A stretch of DNA of 64,000 bases from Flavobacteriales bacterium (lineage in GTDB: Bacteria > Bacteroidota > Bacteroidia > JACJYZ01), in NCBI GenBank assembly GCA_020635855.1, contig JACJYZ010000003.1:310001-374000 (forward strand), given 5' to 3'. Shown piece by piece: positions 18,307 through 28,047 of the stretch (position 1 is its first letter; every line of letters begins with the position of its first letter). Both the position numbers and the translations under genes were made by a program. The notes beneath the pieces were generated by a model. It was not told the origin of the DNA. It ran no database searches and worked only from the letters and a program-made list of their open reading frames with translations.

Positions 18307-21300
18307 ATGGCTGCAACAAATTACAATGCCTATCCGATCTTCGAAAAGAACCAGGTGCTCACCAACACCCAGCTCAACCAGCTGGTGTCCTACCTTGAGG
18401 AACAAGGCCGACTCACCCGCTCAAGCCTGATCGGAATCGGGATCGTGTGCGGACTCGAACTCAAGTTCGTGCCGGAGGCGGATGCCGAAACAGGTGTGGA
18501 TACCCTTTACATCTCCGAAGGTGTGGGCATATCATCCGAAGGCTTTCTCATTAGCTTTTGCGGGTGCCCCATCACCAAGTACAGGAACTTCGTGCTGAAT
18601 CCTTATGTGGATTATCCGGCATTCCAGAACCCTGCCACCAAGCAGCAGGACATCGTGATTCAGGAACTCCTGACCGATGATTTTGAGAATGACGGCAGCG
18701 AGGAGCCCATCGAACAAATGGATGCGGAGATTCTCAAGGACAAAGTGGTTGTTTTGTTCCTGGAGTGTTACGACAAAGACCTGAAGTCGTGCCTCAGTAA
18801 AAGCTGCGACGACATCGGTATCGAACGCAGGTTCACGCTGCGCAAGCTGCTGATCAGCAAAACCGACATTGAAAACAAGGTGCTTGTAAGGAACGGGAAT
18901 GAAGAAACTTTGCTGTTTCCCGAGCGCTATGCCTTGCCGGATGTGGCCGTTAAGATGCCGCTTTTCAGTCCGCCCGTTACCGATTTCAATACTTTCGGAA
19001 AAGTAGCCGGTCAGTATGGAAATATCCTGTTTGCCGCAACCTCCGATCCGGTGACCGCGGTGCTGACGGCATTGAAAGACGCATACCATGCATACCAACC
19101 GGTTTTGCAGGATGCATTCTCCACAAACCCTTTCAATGATCCGGTGACCCAGGTGACCGCCTGGAAAGCATTGTTCGACGGAAGCGGAGATGCCACCAAA
19201 TACATGGGTATTCAATACTACTATGACTTTGTGAAAGACCTGATGCTGACGTATGACGAGTTCAGGCGGGTATCTTTCGATCTGTTGACAAAATGTTGCC
19301 CGGATAACAAACGGTTTCCGAAACACCTGCTTTTGGGTGAAGTCATCGAATCATGCACGCCAAGTGAATACCGTCAGCAATTTATTCAAACACCCGTGTA
19401 CAACGCGGAAGGAAAATTGTTGAAGGAAACCATATCCCTCTTTTCCAAAGCCGCCAAGATGGTAACGGAGTTCAACACCAAGCGTGTGAACAGCGTGGAA
19501 AGCTACGGGCCGCTTAAGATCAAGATCACCCCCAGCCACGAGAAGATATCTCACCTGTCCGTGCGGGCCATGCCTTACTATTTCAATGTGAAGAAGAAAG
19601 GAACACAAGGTACGTTGGAAGAATTGTGGAGCTACGAAATCAGACGCAAGTGCAAGGTGGGTGGCGGATTGCTCGGCTATGAGAACAACTTCGATGACCT
19701 GTCAGGCGGGCCGGCTGTGGATACCCCCGTTAGCAAACCGTTGGCTTTCGACCGGGATGCATTTGATTTCTTCAGGGTTGAAGGTGGGCTGGGTAAGCCG
19801 GCGGATGAAGTGCTGAACACCGTTGAAGAGAAAATTTATAAGTACAACATTCCCATGGACGTGATCGGCGTGCGTGTTAACGAAGCAACCCTGCCCGTTA
19901 TCACCGATGCGCTCAAGGATGGCGTGGTGGATTACAACAAGGGTTTCCACGACCTGCATGAAGACTACGTTACATTCCGCTACCAGATTGCGGATATGTT
20001 CAAAACCGCGCTCGGCGCATGGGACCTGTTCCAGCGCATTGAGAAAATGCTGCAGGAGACTGACCCGGATTACAAAGATCCGATCCCGGAAGAAGTGCGT
20101 AAGATCATCGAGGAAGTGTACAAAGGCATCGTGGAGTTCCTGTGCCGCACACTCCCTCCGTGCCTGCCGGATTTTGCCAAGAATTTCGAAGAACTGAAAG
20201 ATCGCTACGCCGATGCCATTGTATATGTAACCGACAAGGTGTTCGAACACCTTGAACTGGATGCCGTGGATGAAACTGCAAACGATGTGAATGAAAAGAC
20301 CGGTCTCAACCTGGCCCAGGATGTGATTGCAGAAGCGACACGACTGGTATGGCAGATCTTTGATAATTTCTTCTACAACCGCTTGCACCGCATCTATTAT
20401 GCCTTCCGCAGAAGGGAGTATTACCTTGCGTTGCAGTTTAACAAGCACAGCTACACGTTCGCTGAATACGTGGCCAAACATCCGGGCATCGCGCACATGG
20501 CAGGTGCACCCACCGGAGGAACATACATTGTGCTGTACGGAAACTTCCTGGGAATGAGCCAGCGTGTGCTGGCGGATTTCGCCCTGCCTTACCGCTGTTG
20601 CGGAGAAGAGCATGCCATTCCGGTATGCGACGATGAACAGGCCAGGGCCAACATACAGGTGGCGCCCTATGCGCGTCCCGACTACGGCTATACCTTCCGC
20701 AATACATCCATTGAAATGGACCTGGTCCTCAACGACCATGAACTGTATGACCTCGAAAAAGAATACTGTGCGGAGGATGTGAAGTCGACCTACAACCTGC
20801 GTGTGGTGCGCGTAGAACCCATGGACAAGAACGGTTTCGTGGAAATATTGGAAGATGAACGCCACATCCGTTTCACCCCTGAGGAAGGATTCACAGGTAT
20901 TGCCAAGTTCAGGTATACACTTGAAAAGATCAGCAACAAACTCACAGACGAAGGCATCGTCACCATCCTGGTGCGCAACCAGTGTGTGAAGCTGGTTGAT
21001 TTCGACTTCACCATGCGTGCGGAAGATACCGTGGTAGCCAGCCTGGAAAACTTCCCCGGCTATTTGTTCAATGATCCGGATGTAGACCAGAACCTGCTGG
21101 AAATCGGTAACAAGGGAGAAGTCATGACCATTACACTGCTCCAGGATATTCAGGATTCGTATTCATTCAAGTATTCGGCAACCGGGCAGGAGAACAACGG
21201 CTGCGGCACCATCACCATTCACCCGGCCGCCAACAACGGTCCGGTTATCGACAACCAGGAAATCCTCACCGAACCGGTGGCGGAACAAGGCGCCATTATC

Positions 21301-22356
21301 GGTACCGTGGTGGCATTCGATCCCGACAACGAGCCGTTGACCTACGTGTTTGAAAGCGGGGCCACGGATATTTATAACATCGATCCGGAAAGCGGAGAGG
21401 TACGGGTGATCAACCCCGATGCCATGAAGCAGGGTGTTTACCAGATGGGCGTACGTGTGACGGATCCATTCGGATTGTTCGATACGGCCATACTGACCAT
21501 ACGCGTTGTGCTCCAAAATGAAGCCCCGCAGATCCAGGATCAATCCTTTGATGTGCTTATTACGGCCCAACCGGGAACGGTCGTTAACACAGTGGAGGCG
21601 TTCGATCCTGACGGTGATCCGCTGACCTTCAGCATCGCTGCTGGCAACATCGGCAATGCATTCAAGATTGGTGCCTCCACAGGACAATTGGTGGTGGCAA
21701 GCAACAGCAACTTCGGTAATATCCAGCAGTTCGTGCTTACCATCCGTGTGGCCGATACCAAAGGCGCCGCGGCAACGGGCAACGTGATCGTTAACATCAT
21801 CCGCACCAACCAACCGCCGACCGTGACGTTGGTTGAACCGAAAGCAGGAACCATTTTTGCAGCCGGAGCACCGATCAATGCCGTGTTCCAGGCAGCAGAC
21901 AATAGCAAGGTGGTTAGGGTGGATGTGTTCCTGAACGGACAACTGGTAGGGGCAACAACGGAAGATAAGAAGTATGTATTCACCCTGCCCGACCTGAATC
22001 CGGGATCCTATACCCTGGCCGGTCGCGCCGTTGACGATGAAGGTGCAACGGCTTCCACGCCGCTGGTGAATTTCGAGGTGCAAAAGGCGAACCTCAATTT
22101 CGTGAATGATAACCTCGACCTGCTGACAGCGGAAGAACTCAACCTGTTGCTGGAAACACGCAAAGTGAAAACCGCAGCCACCGATACCCGTGGCAGCCTC
22201 CAGACCAAACTCAAGTCAAGCATATCAACCACACCCTTGACCAGAACGGAACTGACTTCGCTCAGCGACGCAACGATCAGGGAACTTGCAACACGGGCCG
22301 GATTGGATTCCTCAGCCAAAAAGACCGTGTTGATTGACCAACTGCTTAGCTTATAA
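18307..22356 (+). CDS. Fibre-like eCIS protein with cadherin/Ig-like repeats and SAP-like C-terminus
   Basis: This 1349-aa protein lies where Afp clusters hold the tail fibre (Afp13). The N-terminus (YNAYPIFEKNQVLTNTQLNQ) is a conserved opening in Bacteroidota eCIS and probably docks to the baseplate. Residues about 290-780 are helical with no recognised domain. From about 985 onward come two cadherin-like repeats, each with NxAPxI or NxGPVI and an AFDPDxxPLT Ca-binding-type motif. They are followed by a bacterial Ig-like domain (NQPPTVTLVEPKAGTIFAAG). The last 80 residues contain two helix pairs resembling SAP motifs (LTAEELNLLLETRK; LSDATIRELATRAGL). Receptor-binding is a reasonable inference for the Ig/cadherin part; the SAP-like tail is unexplained. 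Confidence 0.8.
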   Translation: MAATNYNAYPIFEKNQVLTNTQLNQLVSYLEEQGRLTRSSLIGIGIVCGLELKFVPEADAETGVDTLYISEGVGISSEGFLISFCGCPITKYRNFVLNPYVDYPAFQNPATKQQDIVIQELLTDDFENDGSEEPIEQMDAEILKDKVVVLFLECYDKDLKSCLSKSCDDIGIERRFTLRKLLISKTDIENKVLVRNGNEETLLFPERYALPDVAVKMPLFSPPVTDFNTFGKVAGQYGNILFAATSDPVTAVLTALKDAYHAYQPVLQDAFSTNPFNDPVTQVTAWKALFDGSGDATKYMGIQYYYDFVKDLMLTYDEFRRVSFDLLTKCCPDNKRFPKHLLLGEVIESCTPSEYRQQFIQTPVYNAEGKLLKETISLFSKAAKMVTEFNTKRVNSVESYGPLKIKITPSHEKISHLSVRAMPYYFNVKKKGTQGTLEELWSYEIRRKCKVGGGLLGYENNFDDLSGGPAVDTPVSKPLAFDRDAFDFFRVEGGLGKPADEVLNTVEEKIYKYNIPMDVIGVRVNEATLPVITDALKDGVVDYNKGFHDLHEDYVTFRYQIADMFKTALGAWDLFQRIEKMLQETDPDYKDPIPEEVRKIIEEVYKGIVEFLCRTLPPCLPDFAKNFEELKDRYADAIVYVTDKVFEHLELDAVDETANDVNEKTGLNLAQDVIAEATRLVWQIFDNFFYNRLHRIYYAFRRREYYLALQFNKHSYTFAEYVAKHPGIAHMAGAPTGGTYIVLYGNFLGMSQRVLADFALPYRCCGEEHAIPVCDDEQARANIQVAPYARPDYGYTFRNTSIEMDLVLNDHELYDLEKEYCAEDVKSTYNLRVVRVEPMDKNGFVEILEDERHIRFTPEEGFTGIAKFRYTLEKISNKLTDEGIVTILVRNQCVKLVDFDFTMRAEDTVVASLENFPGYLFNDPDVDQNLLEIGNKGEVMTITLLQDIQDSYSFKYSATGQENNGCGTITIHPAANNGPVIDNQEILTEPVAEQGAIIGTVVAFDPDNEPLTYVFESGATDIYNIDPESGEVRVINPDAMKQGVYQMGVRVTDPFGLFDTAILTIRVVLQNEAPQIQDQSFDVLITAQPGTVVNTVEAFDPDGDPLTFSIAAGNIGNAFKIGASTGQLVVASNSNFGNIQQFVLTIRVADTKGAAATGNVIVNIIRTNQPPTVTLVEPKAGTIFAAGAPINAVFQAADNSKVVRVDVFLNGQLVGATTEDKKYVFTLPDLNPGSYTLAGRAVDDEGATASTPLVNFEVQKANLNFVNDNLDLLTAEELNLLLETRKVKTAATDTRGSLQTKLKSSISTTPLTRTELTSLSDATIRELATRAGLDSSAKKTVLIDQLLSL

Positions 22357-22379
22357 ACCCAGTAACCCAGTGAAACCCT

Positions 22380-24200
22380 ATGCCGGAATATCCCCACATG
22401 ATCAAAACACAGCGGCTCGACCTCACCCTCCGTGTGGACAGCCGGCTGGCGCCCGGCGTCCAGAATACGATTGGAGAAATATATAAGTCACAGGTGATCC
22501 CCGTGCTGAACAAAGTCATGGACCAGTTCAGCAGACCCGGTGAGATCATTCGGATGGAACGCCTTGAACTGGATCTGAACCAGCTCAACGCTGACATACT
22601 CAGTGAAGACTTCCCGCGCAAGGTGGAAGCGGCGCTCAGGAAAGCCTTGGGTGACATCATTCCGGAAGCACGTTTGAAGCATGTCGGAAAGGTGTCGTCT
22701 TCATCCGGAAGTGTTGATCAACATGAGGTGCGGGTGGCGCAAATGGCGGGCTCCGACATCGAGGCCCTGGCCTATTTCCTTTACACTGGTCAATGGCCCT
22801 GGTACATCACATCGGCACAACGCCCGTCAGATTTCAATGCCTGGCTGAGAGAGCGCCTGATCAACAATCCCACCGGTTTTGTGCCCGTACTGAAGGATGC
22901 ACTGCAGGATCCGAAAGCCATGCGCCGATGTATTTATCAGTGTACACCCGACCTGATGATGAACATCTGCCAGGTGCTGGCAATGATGATGCCCGGTGTG
23001 TCTGCCTCCGCGGCAGGCGCATGGAGCCGCATCTTTCACGCACTCGAAACGCAACTGGTGACGCACAAGGCTTTTTCAAAGATCAGCCGTACCCGTTTGC
23101 ATTATACCGTGTGGCATCCTGTGGTGAAATTATTCATTCCCGGACAGGCTTCACTGCGAAGCAATGCTGCCGCTTATGATGCATTGCGAAAGATCCTCGT
23201 GGGGCTGCAAGCATACCTGTTGCCCACTTCAGTTGCCATGACATCCAGAAAAAATCCATGGGAGAAAACACTTTGGATGGCCGTGGAAGCAGACCTGGCC
23301 AATGCATCGGCGGATGTACTGAAAGGAAGAAAGGATGACCTCAGGCGGGTTGTGGCCGAGCAGTTGATGACAAGGGGGTATACCGATGCAGCAGGCCTGA
23401 AGCCAGCACGTAAACCGGGAACCACAGAGCGTCTTGCCGACCATGAGGTTCAAAATAGCATGGATTTTTCCGGTGAGAAAAATGAAACGCCGGGAGATAA
23501 GAAAAACGATCCGCATTCAACTAGCGAAAAGGAAGACAGCCTGCCCGGAGAAGATGCAAGACCTGATGGAAAAGAAAAACGTACAAACGCGAATAAGGTA
23601 CAGAAAGAACTGGCGGAACTGGCCAGCAAGCGGGTCGCGGAAGAGAAGGTGGATCAGGAATTACCTGCACGCAGACCCATCGTGCCGGATGAAGTGGAAG
23701 AAGCACCCGTCTCCAATGCCGGCCTCATCCTTTTTCATCCGTTCATCGTTCACCTGATGGAAGGCCTTGGTCTGGCGGAGAACAAAAAGTTTATTCATGA
23801 TGAAGCCCGCGAACAAGCGGTGCACATCTTGCAATACCTGGCAACCGGTGAAACGGTTTTCAGCGAAGATGACATGGTGCTGAACAAATTGCTTTGCGGC
23901 ATGCACCTCGAAGATCCCGTGCCTACCCGGGCGGATCTCGGTAAGGATGTGATGGAAGAATGTGATGCGCTGATACAGCACGTCGTTGACCAATGGTCGG
24001 TGCTCAAGAATGCGTCGGCAGATTCTGTCAGACAAACATTCGTGCGCCGCGAAGGACTGCTATCCAAAGAAGGATTCGGCGGCGGATGGAAACTCGTGGT
24101 TGAACGCAACACGTTCGACATCTTGCTGGACCGCCTGCCATGGGGTATCTCCATGGTGAAGATGCCGTGGAATGATTTCATACTGAATGTGGAATGGTAA
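22380..24200 (+). CDS. CIS tape measure protein (Afp14-like)
   Basis: This 606-aa protein matches the contractile injection system tape measure family at both ends. The N-terminus has IKTQRLDLTLRVDSRLAPGV with the helix IRMERLELDLNQL. The C-terminus has AGLILFHPFIVHLMEGLGL, DDMVLNKLLCGMHLEDPVP and a final KMPWNDFILNVEW. A charged, low-complexity linker of about 90 residues (roughly 355-440) separates them and may be the length-setting or flexible part. Tape measures set tube length during assembly. Its stop overlaps the ATPase start by 7 bases, so the two are translationally coupled. Confidence 0.92.
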   Translation: MPEYPHMIKTQRLDLTLRVDSRLAPGVQNTIGEIYKSQVIPVLNKVMDQFSRPGEIIRMERLELDLNQLNADILSEDFPRKVEAALRKALGDIIPEARLKHVGKVSSSSGSVDQHEVRVAQMAGSDIEALAYFLYTGQWPWYITSAQRPSDFNAWLRERLINNPTGFVPVLKDALQDPKAMRRCIYQCTPDLMMNICQVLAMMMPGVSASAAGAWSRIFHALETQLVTHKAFSKISRTRLHYTVWHPVVKLFIPGQASLRSNAAAYDALRKILVGLQAYLLPTSVAMTSRKNPWEKTLWMAVEADLANASADVLKGRKDDLRRVVAEQLMTRGYTDAAGLKPARKPGTTERLADHEVQNSMDFSGEKNETPGDKKNDPHSTSEKEDSLPGEDARPDGKEKRTNANKVQKELAELASKRVAEEKVDQELPARRPIVPDEVEEAPVSNAGLILFHPFIVHLMEGLGLAENKKFIHDEAREQAVHILQYLATGETVFSEDDMVLNKLLCGMHLEDPVPTRADLGKDVMEECDALIQHVVDQWSVLKNASADSVRQTFVRREGLLSKEGFGGGWKLVVERNTFDILLDRLPWGISMVKMPWNDFILNVEW

Positions 24201-25549
24201 CAACGGAGGCACTTACATACAATGCACGCGACATCCAGTCGGAACTGAACTGGTTCAGGGAGGTACTACGGACACGCTCCACCCTTAACGCCGGCAAGGA
24301 ATGCGCCTATGCCGATGTGTTCGAAGTGCCGGCGCCGGTGATGAACGGAAGTCCGTCTGCCTACAACGATTTTGTGAAGAACCACAACTTCGGCTTTGCA
24401 GAACGCTTCATGCTGATGCTGGCCCTGGTGCCGCACATACGACCGGAAATGCTGGACATGTTTCTCGTACGCAACGAACAAACACAACAGGTGTACACCG
24501 AGTTCGGCGGCAAACGCGGGAAATACCACAACGGCTTCCTGCCCACCGCAGAGACCGCCATGTTCATCCTTGCCGGTAATGACCTGGAGAAACGATTCGC
24601 ATTGCTCCACCTGTTCTCTTCCAACCACGTGTTTTTCCGGCACAACATCCTGCAACTGGAAGAGGTAACCGACGGAGAACCCGTCACCAACGGCGCCCTG
24701 GTACTGGCCCAGGATATCCTGGATATGTTCACCACCGGCAAAGTTCAACGTCCGAAATACAGCGGCGAATTCCCCGCGCAACAACTGTCTACCAGTATGG
24801 ACTGGGAAGACCTGGTGCTCAATCCGGGTACGTTGAAACAATACCAGGAGATTGAGATATGGCTGCAGCATGAACATAAACTCATGCGCGAGTGGGGCAT
24901 GGAACGCAAACTCAAACCGGGCTACAAGTCGCTGTTCTTCGGACCTCCGGGTACAGGCAAAACGCTCACCGCCGCCCTGCTCGGAAAGAAAACCGGAAGG
25001 GACGTGTTCAAGATCGACCTGTCCAGGCTCGTATCCAAATACATCGGTGAAACAGAAAAGAACCTGTCGAAGGTGTTCAACAAAGCGGAACACAAAGACT
25101 GGATCCTCTTCTTCGATGAAGCGGATTCGCTGTTCAGCAAACGCACCGGCATCAACGATGCGCACGACCGCTATGCCAACCAGGAGGTGTCGTACCTCCT
25201 GCAGCGAATGGAAGAATACAACGGATTGATCATCCTGGCGACCAACCTCAAGAGCAATGTGGACGACGCATTTCTCCGGCGCTTTCAATCCATCATCCAC
25301 TTTCCCATGCCCACCGCCCCGGAACGACTCGAGATATGGCGGAAGGGATTCAGCGAGCACGTGGAGCTCGACGCCAAAGTGGACCTGAAAGACATTGCCT
25401 CCAAATACGAATTGTCGGGAGGACCCATCATGAACGTCATCCAGTACGCGTGCCTGATGGCCCTGAACCGTGACAGCAATCTGATTACACAAAAAGACAT
25501 CATGGACGGAATCAGGAAGGAGTTTGGTAAGTCGGGACGAACGGCCTGA
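24194..25549 (+). CDS. AAA+ ATPase of the eCIS (Afp15/Pvc15-like)
   Basis: This 451-aa AAA+ ATPase has a Walker A GPPGTGKT near residue 252, a Walker B ILFFDEADSLF near 306, a sensor-1 region IILATNLKSN and an arginine-finger-type DDAFLRRFQSI. The N-terminal 230 residues are specific to the eCIS ATPase family. Afp15/Pvc15 homologues are needed for particle assembly or for loading effectors into the tube lumen. It is the last conserved machine gene; the cargo region begins 30 bases downstream. It is not a ClpV-type sheath recycler: there is only one AAA module and no Clp N domain. Confidence 0.95.
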   Translation: MVTTEALTYNARDIQSELNWFREVLRTRSTLNAGKECAYADVFEVPAPVMNGSPSAYNDFVKNHNFGFAERFMLMLALVPHIRPEMLDMFLVRNEQTQQVYTEFGGKRGKYHNGFLPTAETAMFILAGNDLEKRFALLHLFSSNHVFFRHNILQLEEVTDGEPVTNGALVLAQDILDMFTTGKVQRPKYSGEFPAQQLSTSMDWEDLVLNPGTLKQYQEIEIWLQHEHKLMREWGMERKLKPGYKSLFFGPPGTGKTLTAALLGKKTGRDVFKIDLSRLVSKYIGETEKNLSKVFNKAEHKDWILFFDEADSLFSKRTGINDAHDRYANQEVSYLLQRMEEYNGLIILATNLKSNVDDAFLRRFQSIIHFPMPTAPERLEIWRKGFSEHVELDAKVDLKDIASKYELSGGPIMNVIQYACLMALNRDSNLITQKDIMDGIRKEFGKSGRTA

Positions 25550-25579
25550 TCCGCCTGAAAACCCTTAAAGCAACAAGCA

Positions 25580-26908
25580 ATGGGGACCCAAACATACACA
25601 ACCGGAAACCGGGGTGAAACCAACCCCGCCCGGACGTTTCAGGCAAAACTGGAGATAGGACAACCCGGCGACCGCTATGAGCGCGAAGCCGATGCCGTCG
25701 CCGATAACGTGGTGAGAGGCGGTGCACTATCCATCTCTTCAGGAACGCCTCCTGCTCCCCCGGTACAAAGGAAAGGGGAAGAAGAAGAACCGATGCAGAT
25801 GAAAGTGCAGCGGAAAGGTGAGGAGGAAGAAGAGATGCTGCAGGCCAAGTGTGCAGCATGCGCCGAAGAAGAATCCATGCAGATGCAGGTGCAACGCAAA
25901 GGTGAAGAAGAGGAAGAATCCATGCAAATGCAGGTGCAAAGAAAAGGTGCGGATGAAGAGGAAATGCTGCAACCCAAATGTGCGGCATGTGCAGCAGAAG
26001 AGCAAATGCAACCCGCCATCATGCGGGCTGAAAACGGAACCGCACATACATCGCCCGCCGTTACATCACAGATCGCATCCACCCGCGGAAAAGGACAAGC
26101 CCTGCCCACCGGCGTACAGCAACAGTTCGGAGGGAAAATGGGTGCCGACTTCAGCGGTGTGAACATCCACACCGACTCCACCGCGGTGCAACTGAGCAAG
26201 TCGCTCGGGGCACATGCCTTTACCGTGGGCAACGACATTTATTTCAACAGCGGAAAATATGACACCGCATCCAGGGGAGGACAACACCTCCTTGCGCACG
26301 AACTCACGCATACAATCCAGCAGGGCGGAAGCAAACAACCCGGCGTGATGCAAAAGACCCGGGTGCAGCGACAAACCACCCCACCGCATCCGGTGAATAC
26401 CTATAACGATTGTACCGCCGGACAGGAGGCGCAGATCCAGGGTGCATTCAATGATGCCATCGGGCATGTGAACAGGGCTACGGCCGCACTGGCCAACGCC
26501 TATGCCACACACCCGCGGTTGCCGAACATCGTGTCGAACGGACTCAACACACATTTCCATACGACCGACAAGGATGACATCATGACCATCTACCGCCGGT
26601 TCCGCGACATCCAGAATGCCATGCAGCGCGGCATCAATTTCGAATGCGAAACTTCATGCGACCCGGGTGTGGGAGGTTATGTATGGCAGTTCCTGTTCTG
26701 GCAGGTAGGTCGCGTACACGTGTGCTTCAACCTGTTTACCAACTCCGGCGCATCCACACGGAAGGCGATCGTGATCCATGAGATTGCGCACAGGCACGCC
26801 GGTGTGGACGACAAGGCCTATGTATGGCAACCCAACTATCCAACGCTGAGTGCGAAAGACGCCATGAACAACGCAGACAGCTATGCACATTTCGCGCTTT
26901 TGTTTTAA
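25580..26908 (+). CDS. DUF4157 eCIS cargo protein with C-terminal zincin-like domain
   Basis: This 442-aa protein has three parts. Residues about 1-60 are a short leader with the motif RYEREADAVADNVV common to DUF4157 proteins. Residues about 60-145 are acidic repeats of QRKGEEEE alternating with MQMQVQRKG and CAAC motifs. Residues about 165-250 are the DUF4157 domain (MGADFSGVNIHTDSTAVQLS, then HAFTVGNDIYF and HELTH at 240-244). The C-terminal domain starts with a conserved Cys and holds HEIAH at 400-404, a downstream DDKAY, and NADSYAHF at 431-438, a layout reminiscent of M35/aspzincin peptidases. DUF4157 is known as a frequent eCIS-associated domain. The protein is inferred to be a loaded peptidase effector. 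Confidence 0.85.
   Translation: MGTQTYTTGNRGETNPARTFQAKLEIGQPGDRYEREADAVADNVVRGGALSISSGTPPAPPVQRKGEEEEPMQMKVQRKGEEEEEMLQAKCAACAEEESMQMQVQRKGEEEEESMQMQVQRKGADEEEMLQPKCAACAAEEQMQPAIMRAENGTAHTSPAVTSQIASTRGKGQALPTGVQQQFGGKMGADFSGVNIHTDSTAVQLSKSLGAHAFTVGNDIYFNSGKYDTASRGGQHLLAHELTHTIQQGGSKQPGVMQKTRVQRQTTPPHPVNTYNDCTAGQEAQIQGAFNDAIGHVNRATAALANAYATHPRLPNIVSNGLNTHFHTTDKDDIMTIYRRFRDIQNAMQRGINFECETSCDPGVGGYVWQFLFWQVGRVHVCFNLFTNSGASTRKAIVIHEIAHRHAGVDDKAYVWQPNYPTLSAKDAMNNADSYAHFALLF
25764..26010 (+). repeat. In-gene QRKGEEEE/CAAC coding repeats
   Basis: Four copies of a Q-R-K-G-acidic unit, spaced by MQMQVQ or LQAKCAACA segments, give DNA-level repeats rich in GAAGAAGAGGAA. The same units recur at 28222-28475 in the second DUF4157 gene with nearly the same DNA, so they were probably exchanged or copied between the genes. 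The protein part is disordered and highly acidic, with paired Cys (CAAC). Confidence 0.85.
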
Positions 26909-26911
26909 CCG

Positions 26912-27418
26912 ATGATCACCCAAACACTCATATTGGCAATGATGTCCCTTCTCAAACCGATCGGTGCCAACTCCGTTCCAACCACACCCATGCAAGCCGT
27001 GGAAGGAGATCTGTATCAAAACAGCGACCTGGTAACGGAACACGGTGAAATCACCCGGTGCTACCTGGAAAAAGGAACGCACCACATCATCCAGTTTTCG
27101 ACCGTGTCATCCGGCAACCCGTTCCGCACCGATTCCAAATCTTCGGAGACATTGCTGATCAGTCTGGAGGAATTTCCTGAAGAAGGAAAACAATTGAAAC
27201 TGCCTGCTGAAGGAGTGGATGTGTGCTTCCTGTCCGGTGCGCAACTGGTCCTGTTCAAGGCCTTCAAGGCCGCAGGTTACCTAAGGTTTGATCACGTAGA
27301 CCGCAACGCCGGTATCATAGATGGTGAGCTGGAACTCACCCTGAAAAACGAACTCGACATGAAAGACGTCGAAAAAGAAAAACGCATCCATGAAAAGTTT
27401 ACCCTCATTGTTAAATAA
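26912..27418 (+). CDS. Hypothetical small protein, possibly exported
   Basis: This 168-aa protein of unrecognised family begins 4 bases after the stop of the first zincin-like effector, which implies coupled expression. The first 20 residues (MITQTLILAMMSLLKPIGAN) are hydrophobic and could be a signal or anchor segment. The rest alternates beta-like stretches and ends in a charged helix (DMKDVEKEKRIHEKFTLIVK). Its place directly after an effector gene suggests an accessory, chaperone or immunity role, but nothing in the sequence proves one. Confidence 0.65.
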   Translation: MITQTLILAMMSLLKPIGANSVPTTPMQAVEGDLYQNSDLVTEHGEITRCYLEKGTHHIIQFSTVSSGNPFRTDSKSSETLLISLEEFPEEGKQLKLPAEGVDVCFLSGAQLVLFKAFKAAGYLRFDHVDRNAGIIDGELELTLKNELDMKDVEKEKRIHEKFTLIVK

Positions 27419-27422
27419 AAGT

Positions 27423-27510
27423 AGTTTGTGGTTTGTAGTTTCTGCTTGATATCCGTAAATGTCTGATATATCTCCAACTACAAACCTCAAAACAGAAACC
27501 ACAAACTTTG
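27423..27510. repeat. Inverted GTTTGTGG-type intergenic repeat
   Basis: The left arm (27423-27444) reads AGTTTGTGGTTTGTAGTTTC, and the right arm (27478-27510) holds the reverse-complement pieces CTACAAACCTC and AGAAACCACAAAC. The right arm lies inside the first codons of the pentapeptide gene. The same words recur at 61447-61525 and 61927-61957, so this is a dispersed short repeat family. Confidence 0.7.
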
Positions 27511-28037
27511 AAACCGTGATCCGGGAAACAGATACAAAACTGAAGTATGTTGCCGACTGGAAAGAACACTTTCCCGACCTGCAACACATCATGCTGGCCG
27601 GTACCAATTTCTCCGGTATGAAGCTGGCGGGTTGCAACTTCAGTTATGCCGTACTGTCCGGATCCAACTTTGAAGGGGCCGACCTGGAACGGGCGGTCTT
27701 CACCCATTGCATCCTCACCGATGCCAACTTCTCGAAGGCCAACCTGAAACATGCCGACTTCACCGGTGCCCATCTCGTGCGTGCGAATTTCCTGGAGAGC
27801 TGCATGGTGCATTGCAATTTCACCGATGCCAACATGGAGTCGGTCAGCTACCCATTCAACTGCAACGGCTTTCAAGGGGTCAGGCACAGCATGAACAACG
27901 TGCAGAATTTCCTGACGCTTTTCAAGCTGCTGAAAGGCGTAGACCCCGACCTGATGAAAGCCATTGCTCCGTGGTTCAATGAACAACTCGATCTTCCTGA
28001 CGGGTTCAAGAAAAATTCAGAAAATCAATCACCCTGA
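27459..28037 (+). CDS. Pentapeptide-repeat protein
   Basis: This 192-aa protein has about sixteen A(D/N)LXX-type pentapeptide units at about residues 46-130: TNFSG MKLAG CNFSY AVLSG SNFEG and so on, then ANFSK ANLKH ADFTG. These fold into a right-handed quadrilateral beta-helix. No enzyme domain is attached; the last 50 residues are helical. The first 20 residues are partly encoded by the GTTTGTGG repeat, so the true N-terminus may be shorter, but no other ATG lies between codon 1 and codon 45. It lies between two zincin-like effectors. Pentapeptide proteins can protect DNA gyrase or act as scaffolds; which applies here is unknown. Confidence 0.85.
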   Translation: MSDISPTTNLKTETTNFETVIRETDTKLKYVADWKEHFPDLQHIMLAGTNFSGMKLAGCNFSYAVLSGSNFEGADLERAVFTHCILTDANFSKANLKHADFTGAHLVRANFLESCMVHCNFTDANMESVSYPFNCNGFQGVRHSMNNVQNFLTLFKLLKGVDPDLMKAIAPWFNEQLDLPDGFKKNSENQSP

Positions 28038-28047
28038 ACGTACAGCT

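Noticed and set aside
1..25549. Type VI secretion system or prophage
   Set aside because: There is no TssJ/L/M membrane complex and no ClpV; the AAA+ protein is of the eCIS type. There are no capsid, terminase, portal or integrase genes. Order and families fit an Afp/PVC-like eCIS.
25764..26010. CRISPR-like or satellite repeat
   Set aside because: The repeats are in frame, encode QRKGEEEE/CAAC units and have no spacers.
26290..26310. HELTH in DUF4157 as the effector active site
   Set aside because: HELTH in this domain is a family-wide mark of DUF4157 and is present in both DUF4157 proteins here. The C-terminal HExxH with the NADSYA motif is the more specific candidate, and it also occurs in the two proteins without DUF4157. 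Catalysis by DUF4157 cannot be excluded.
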